From the NCBI GenBank assembly GCA_032622095.1, contig CP136066.1, forward strand, positions 10,625,784 to 10,689,783: 64,000 nucleotides of DNA, given 5' to 3'. Shown here piece by piece: positions 57,990 through 64,000 of this stretch. Each line of letters opens with the position of its first letter. Positions within the stretch are counted from its first letter, which is position 1. Made by a program: the position numbers and the translations under genes. The notes below the pieces were generated by a model. The model was not told the DNA's origin. It searched no databases and saw only the letters and a list, made by a program, of their open reading frames with translations. Origin of the DNA: Siphonodentalium dalli (Eukaryota > Mollusca > Scaphopoda > Gadilida > Siphonodentaliidae).

Positions 57990-60140
57990 AATTATTTTAT
58001 TTTTTGTTCACACCCCGATCACAGGTTCCAAGCTGTATTTATGCTATTTGGACAACCCAGTGGTCATATACAGTCTTAAATTGTATTCCTAAATAAAGGG
58101 AAGGAACATTTTGACAAACATTGAGAGTGGATATATAGATAATTGGATAATGTATACAGCCTATAATACAGGGTATAGAATGGATGGATAACATTCACAA
58201 TGTCGAATAATTTTATTCAGTATTAAAATATATGTATTAAGACATTTACATATAAAAGGCCCCCATTACAAATTGGCTTAATTTTACAATTTGTAGGTTT
58301 CATACAGTGAAAATTTCTGTTGAAGTAATAATATTCATGTATATAATCTTACAATTCAGCTATTTCTCAAATACATGTACACCCAAAATGCTTAGGCAGT
58401 TTCCGATCTTGTATCCTACATGGTAACAAGTCATACCCTGGATGGCAGCAGTGCTATCTGTTGGGATGTCTATCCATCCGTCTATCAACAATTGTTTTCT
58501 TCTCGATATTAAAGACTGAATGTGTTTATATATTTCAGTGTGCATGTTCTCTAGGTGACTCACAATCAGATTTGTTCAAATAAGATCATCAGATCAAATA
58601 GGTGCGAAGCCAGGGCCTTAACTCTCTCCCTCCATAGTACTTCTTAAAACATTTTCTTCTCAAGAACCATTGGGCCTATATAGCTTATATTAGTTATAGA
58701 GGGGCCTTGGGTGACTGGGGTTCAGATTTGTTGTAATGGGGTCATGTTTAGGAAATGAGGTCCCCAGAGGGTGAATTCGGTGATGCTAGTCCACCTTGCG
58801 GAATAGTGTCATTAAATTCACCTTTTGGGGACCTCATGCTGCAAAGGTCAGACACACTAAATACAGACTTGGCTGTTCCAATATTATTTTCTTAACCACC
58901 ACTTATCCAGGTGAAATCACACCCTGATTTTTCAAAGAAAAATTGGGGGTATATTGATATTACTACATGAATGGATCTCATAGATGGGGATTCACATTTG
59001 TTCTAATAGGGACAGAGATAAGAAATTTAATTCTCCTCTATGCTGTTTGGTACTGGTATAATAATATTGATTTCTAGGCAGCCTGGGTGGAGACAATGTT
59101 TGAGGCAATGGGGAGGGAGTGTAGAGGGGTGGAGTTTTGACCCCCTACTTTGATAAAAATTTAAACCTAAGAGGGATGTGCAAAAGGATTTTTGTGAACT
59201 TAGTACTGTGGTATAGTATGGTTGTCTTTAAAAGGTAAGAGGTTGGAGATTTGTCAGTGGTGTGCAATTAAAAATTTCAAGGTGAAGAGCGAAGCTCATC
59301 TGAGAACCTCCAGCTATGTCCGTGTTTAGAACTACTTGTCTTACGTGATGGTGTCAAGTACTGACTCTTGTAGTCTTCAGAGTCCCAGTCTTCTCAGTCT
59401 TTACAGTCTGGTGATCGACCCACAGTCATTGACTGTCTTGTTTAAATTTTGTTCAATCCTATGATGCTTCATTGACAGATTCAACTATTTACCGGCATTT
59501 GTTTTTGGCAGCGTGGACGTCCAGGCACTATACTAGTGGGTGGATGTTCTCGAAAATTTGAGTGAGCAAAAGCAAAAACACAATTGAAAGAATTCGCAAA
59601 CAAATATTAAATGGTTTGATCTGGGAAAACTGATTGACAGCGGGTGGATAAATACTCCTGCTTCATGTGGACATACACATACGTTGTTCATTGTCTGTTT
59701 TACGATGAGAAACAAATATATCCCCATATATTATACGTGAAAATGACTTTCCCCTGTTCTCGGGTTTGGCGATACCCTCGGGTTTGGCGATACCACGTAC
59801 ACGGGGTGGCCTTGGTCTGCCTTATCCTGCTATTTTCACAAATGTTCATCAAACGTTGGGCGTATGTCCTAATTGACTCTTAGAGAAAAACTTGTGTTTG
59901 AAATATGGGTGTCTGAGATAGGAGAGGAATATAGCAGGTATAGTGGGTGCCAGAACAATCCAAAAATTTCATTCAACCTTGTATCCTGAAGTTTTTCATG
60001 TTTACCCCCACCACCTTGGTTGACAGCTAATTATCTCAACATCTAAGGATTAATGGTGGCACAGTTTTTACATCTGAAATGTATGCGGTAGGAAGGTGTT
60101 AGAACTGAAAGTTACATGGTGTCAGACTGGAAACTAACAT
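57990..60140. other. Unassigned DNA
   Basis: No gene recognised. Positions 58795-58890 match 50785-50890 (shared word ATAGTGTCA-TAAATTCACCTT and GACCTCA-GCTGCAAA). A duplicated word CTCGGGTTTGGCGATACC is at 59759-59792. Confidence 0.4.
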
Positions 60141-60143
60141 GAT

Positions 60144-61797
60144 GCCCGGATTCGTCATCTCCGGTTTAAACCTCCGAGTTTAAACCTGGTTTAAACCTAC
60201 ATTGGTTGTCCAGCCAAACTTGGTCTAAGGGGGCGTTTTTGTCATTCAGTTGCCAGCTAATTGACAACTCGATTCGGTGATATGATTATGCAATCAAACT
60301 ACCCTCTTACCAATCGGACCAAAAGATAGATTTATGCGAGATGCTTCACCCGCAAAGACAAAATTAGGTGTATTTACATGCATATCTGTATATATTAAAG
60401 GGTATAGGAGCTGTCTATCTGTATGTCCGTTTGTCTGTTCGCAACTGTTCTCCAATTATCCCTGGACCGATTTCAATAAAATTAGGGGTGTGGTGATTCG
60501 TGTGGTATAACGGCGTTAGGTTTAAAAACAATTATTTAAAAATAAGAAAAATATAATTTAAAACGAATTTAAAAATTGTGTTAAATTGAGTAAGGAGTTG
60601 AATCTAAAAAGAAACAAAATTTAAAATTTAAATTAACATTTGTTTGTTTTAAATTTGAGTAAATTAAAAAAAAATTAAAATGTTCAAATTATCAAATTGT
60701 GCGCAAAGCCCCTCTGGCGCTCAATAAAATCTCCATAATCGAGTCAATCCTGGACCAATAGGCCAGTCAAGTAAAGGCAATTTGCTTATGAGTGCACACC
60801 ATAATCGGCATCTGAACTGTTGGAAGTTGGCAACCATGCAGAGGGACAGCTTTTAATAAAGAAATATATTACATGCGTTGATTGTTTTTCAATGTCATAC
60901 ATTTCCAGTCATGCAGAAAATTAAAAAGGTTCCCAGGTTTTGAACTGGTAGAATATTATGGGAATTTATGAGCGTAGCCAGAGTAGAGATTGTTGCATGT
61001 TCTACATCAAAATAAGTTATCAAATTTGACTCATATAGCAATATAAGTTTAGGATGGCAAACTATGTGTATAGCATATCTGGTCATGCAGTAGCATCGTT
61101 TTTGTGTCAAAATTAAACGTTGAAGCCTTCAAATGAATTCGTAGAAAACACCAGTATTTGTGATTGTCACAAGCCAAACAAAAAAACCAAAGAACATGTC
61201 CCATATCTGAGCAAAGCTCGCGTGCGAATGAATCAACTGTGACATGATAAAGCCAGTCGGCAGTCGCCACTTAGACACGCCCTCACTCGAGATTATTTAC
61301 AACTCCACCCTTTGATTGATTGTTTGACAATTCTAAACCGCGATGAAGAAAAGACGGATTCGTCATCTCAAGTTTAGCCTCGATAAAGCTGGTTTAGCTG
61401 GACCGCCGAATTAGATGGTTTAGTTGCCGGTTTAAGCTTATAAAATGCGAAAACAATATTGAAATTGACAAAAACTTATCACCATACGCTTTATATGTGT
61501 GACTGCTGCTCGCTTATAAATTTCCAATCAAAATATGACCGCTGTCGTAATTATTTATTTTCGCAATCAATAAAACGAGGCGGTCCGCATTAGGAAAGTA
61601 CATTTAATTATCTCGACGATACAGAGACACTACTGCTAAACCACTGGTCTGGCTGGTCCAGGTTTAAACCAGAGATGACGAATGCGTCACTTAGACCTGC
61701 GGTCTGGGGTTTAAACCTCGGATTTTGCTGACTCACGGCGGTTTAAACCTAGAGGTTTACGTAGACCAGGTTTAAACCTGTGATGACGAATCCGGCC
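60144..61797. mobile_element. TIR element with GGTTTAAACC words, possibly nested
   Basis: Inverted ends CCGGATTCGTCATC occur at 60147 (left) and 61795 (right, reversed). A second inward pair is at 61349 (GACGGATTCGTCATCTC) and 61690 (reversed, GACGCATTCGTCATCTC). Behind each end come GGTTTAAACC words. So either one element lies inside another of the same family, or one has been rearranged. Target duplications were not clear and no transposase was seen. Confidence 0.6.
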
Positions 61798-62416
61798 GAT
61801 ATGTCTGCCCAAAGATGGAATCAACTCAAATGTACTGAGAGTCATGCTGCAGGTATTCAGAAAATCTGCTTTCATCAATGTGAAAACTATCAAAATAATA
61901 ACAACAATGCCAATTTGTTTAATGGGTGATAAGTTCCTGACATTAAAGGCATTAAAAGGCAACTTAGATCAATAATAAATGTTCTCTAATTCCTTATGTA
62001 TTAGGCTAATACATGTGAATAAGCATTATAAAATGACAAAAGCCAAAAGACAATAAGCTTGATCATGTATAAGTTACATGTAGATATCAGCCATTTAATG
62101 AAGCCTGTTTTAGTCCAAAATTTAAGGAATGCGAGTGTGTTAGAGCTACAACGTCAACATGGGACTGGCACCAAGTTTTTAGAATCTAAACAATGTTTAC
62201 GTTAATGCCCAGTCACTTCCTTGGTGTGTTAATTTGGATGCTTGCGAGTAATTTACATGTATAGAGGCTCCAAAGACATATCCTAATTATGTGTGGTATA
62301 AAATAATTGCCAGATGTTCATCCAAGTTGTTATTGTTGTCTATAAATTGACAGCTCTCCATTATAACATTTGATCCTAAATTTTCACCATTGCCGTTCAA
62401 TTATTCTGGAGTTATA
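60933..62416. repeat. Left arm of a large palindrome
   Basis: Reverse complement of 62520-64000. In the part compared by eye, only one substitution (near 61580) and one 3 bp indel (near 61787) were seen over more than 700 bp. The arm contains part of the TIR element 60144-61797. The outer boundary is unknown because the matching arm leaves the window. Confidence 0.95.
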
Positions 62417-62519
62417 TGTGGAGAGTGACTATCATGCATGCTCATAGTGACATAGAACAATGAGTAGATAACTACATTGAAGAAAATGATTAGCTGATCA
62501 TCACAGTCTGATAACTAAT
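62417..62519. other. 103 bp spacer of the large palindrome
   Basis: Unpaired centre between the arms; AT-rich with no further symmetry noted. Confidence 0.9.
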
Positions 62520-64000
62520 TATAACTCCAGAATAATTGAACGGCAATGGTGAAAATTTAGGATCAAATGTTATAATGGAGAGCTGTCAATTTATAGACAA
62601 CAATAACAACTTGGATGAACATCTGGCAATTATTTTATACCACACATAATTAGGATATGTCTTTGGAGCCTCTATACATGTAAATTACTCGCAAGCATCC
62701 AAATTAACACACCAAGGAAGTGACTGGGCATTAACGTAAACATTGTTTAGATTCTAAAAACTTGGTGCCAGTCCCATGTTGACGTTGTAGCTCTAACACA
62801 CTCGCATTCCTTAAATTTTGGACTAAAACAGGCTTCATTAAATGGCTGATATCTACATGTAACTTATACATGATCAAGCTTATTGTCTTTTGGCTTTTGT
62901 CATTTTATAATGCTTATTCACATGTATTAGCCTAATACATAAGGAATTAGAGAACATTTATTATTGATCTAAGTTGCCTTTTAATGCCTTTAATGTCAGG
63001 AACTTATCACCCATTAAACAAATTGGCATTGTTGTTATTATTTTGATAGTTTTCACATTGATGAAAGCAGATTTTCTGAATACCTGCAGCATGACTCTCA
63101 GTACATTTGAGTTGATTCCATCTTTGGGCAGACATATCGGCCGGATTCATCACAGGTTTAAACCTGGTCTACGTAAACCTCTAGGTTTAAACCGCCGTGA
63201 GTCAGCAAAATCCGAGGTTTAAACCCCAGACCGCAGGTCTAAGTGACGCATTCGTCATCTCTGGTTTAAACCTGGACCAGCCAGACCAGTGGTTTAGCAG
63301 TAGTGTCTCTGTATCGTCGAGATAATTAAATGTACTTTCCTAATGCGGGCCGCCTCGTTTTATTGATTGCGAAAATAAATAATTACGACAGCGGTCATAT
63401 TTTGATTGGAAATTTATAAGCGAGCAGCAGTCACACATATAAAGCGTATGGTGATAAGTTTTTGTCAATTTCAATATTGTTTTCGCATTTTATAAGCTTA
63501 AACCGGCAACTAAACCATCTAATTCGGCGGTCCAGCTAAACCAGCTTTATCGAGGCTAAACTTGAGATGACGAATCCGTCTTTTCTTCATCGCGGTTTAG
63601 AATTGTCAAACAATCAATCAAAGGGTGGAGTTGTAAATAATCTCGAGTGAGGGCGTGTCTAAGTGGCGACTGCCGACTGGCTTTATCATGTCACAGTTGA
63701 TTCATTCGCACGCGAGCTTTGCTCAGATATGGGACATGTTCTTTGGTTTTTTTGTTTGGCTTGTGACAATCACAAATACTGGTGTTTTCTACGAATTCAT
63801 TTGAAGGCTTCAACGTTTAATTTTGACACAAAAACGATGCTACTGCATGACCAGATATGCTATACACATAGTTTGCCATCCTAAACTTATATTGCTATAT
63901 GAGTCAAATTTGATAACTTATTTTGATGTAGAACATGCAACAATCTCTACTCTGGCTACGCTCATAAATTCCCATAATATTCTACCAGTTCAAAACCTGG
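62520..64000. repeat. Right arm of a large palindrome, open at window end
   Basis: Mirror of 60933-62416. The frames at 62974-63222 and 63663-63884 are the same as those on the minus strand at 61711-61962 and 61049-61270. They have no recognisable domain, and their duplication is explained by the palindrome. Confidence 0.95.

Noticed and set aside
61049-63884. Identical 73-codon frames in both palindrome arms as a duplicated gene
   Set aside because: Identity follows from the palindrome itself; there is no domain, and the frame is not supported independently.
1-64000. tRNA, rRNA or tRNA-derived SINE
   Set aside because: I found no convincing box A/box B pair or cloverleaf and no rRNA-like conserved segments by eye; a covariance-model scan would be decisive.

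Overview
This 64 kb window looks like AT-rich, repeat-dominated nuclear DNA of an animal, most likely a marine invertebrate. The evidence is the set of mobile elements: an Ngaro-type tyrosine-recombinase retrotransposon, an APE-type LINE, hAT elements, TTAA-target DNA transposons, TA-flanked MITEs and Helitrons, plus several satellites. A mollusc or other lophotrochozoan would fit, but nothing here proves the taxon. I found no host protein-coding gene, tRNA or rRNA that I can defend. All recognisable coding sequence belongs to transposons, and all of it is broken.

Layout. 1-4.7 kb: short palindromic words scattered in AT-rich DNA, plus a ~217 bp duplicated block. 4.9-7.5 kb: a 163 bp tandem repeat with two alternating monomer types, and a TTAA-flanked foldback element. 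7.8-15.0 kb: a complete Ngaro-like element on the minus strand with split direct repeats in the order A1-ORFs-B1-A2-B2. It carries gag, RT-RNase H, tyrosine recombinase and an SGNH hydrolase, the last interrupted by a 494 bp TTAA element. 15.5-16.1 kb: another TTAA element. 18.0-19.1 kb: a minisatellite-bearing repeat. 19.1-23.2 kb: a nearly full-length LINE on the minus strand with one frameshift and one in-frame stop. 24.2-30.5 kb: a nest of four DNA transposons with exact target duplications. 31.6-36.9 kb: local duplications and palindromic-word arrays. 37-38.6 kb: a GC-rich patch and a repeated GTGA-CGGAA-TCAC motif. 39.1-43.6 kb: two TTAA elements abutting on one TTAA. 44.2-45.6 kb: two Helitrons tail to tail. 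46.4-49.7 kb: an 84 bp minisatellite, then an inverted second copy of the 18 kb minisatellite repeat. 50.2-53.1 kb: an 87 bp satellite of 24 indel-free monomers that grew out of a longer repeat unit. 53.5-55.1 kb: a foldback hairpin and a TA-flanked element full of GGTTCT/AGAACC words. 56.6-57.9 kb: more short inverted words and a triplicated block. 60.1-64.0 kb: TIR elements with GGTTTAAACC words inside a ~1.48 kb-per-arm palindrome that runs off the end of the window.

How the parts relate. The window records successive insertions. Several can be ordered because removing an insertion restores a reading frame (9.6-10.1 kb in the SGNH gene; 29.4-29.9 kb in a hAT BED-finger ORF), or because an uninterrupted paralogue exists (6.9-7.3 kb against 18.09 kb). 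The Ngaro repeats are about 99% identical although every gene is broken, which suggests a defective copy moved by proteins supplied from elsewhere. A recurring theme is arrays of short self-complementary words inside unrelated repeats.
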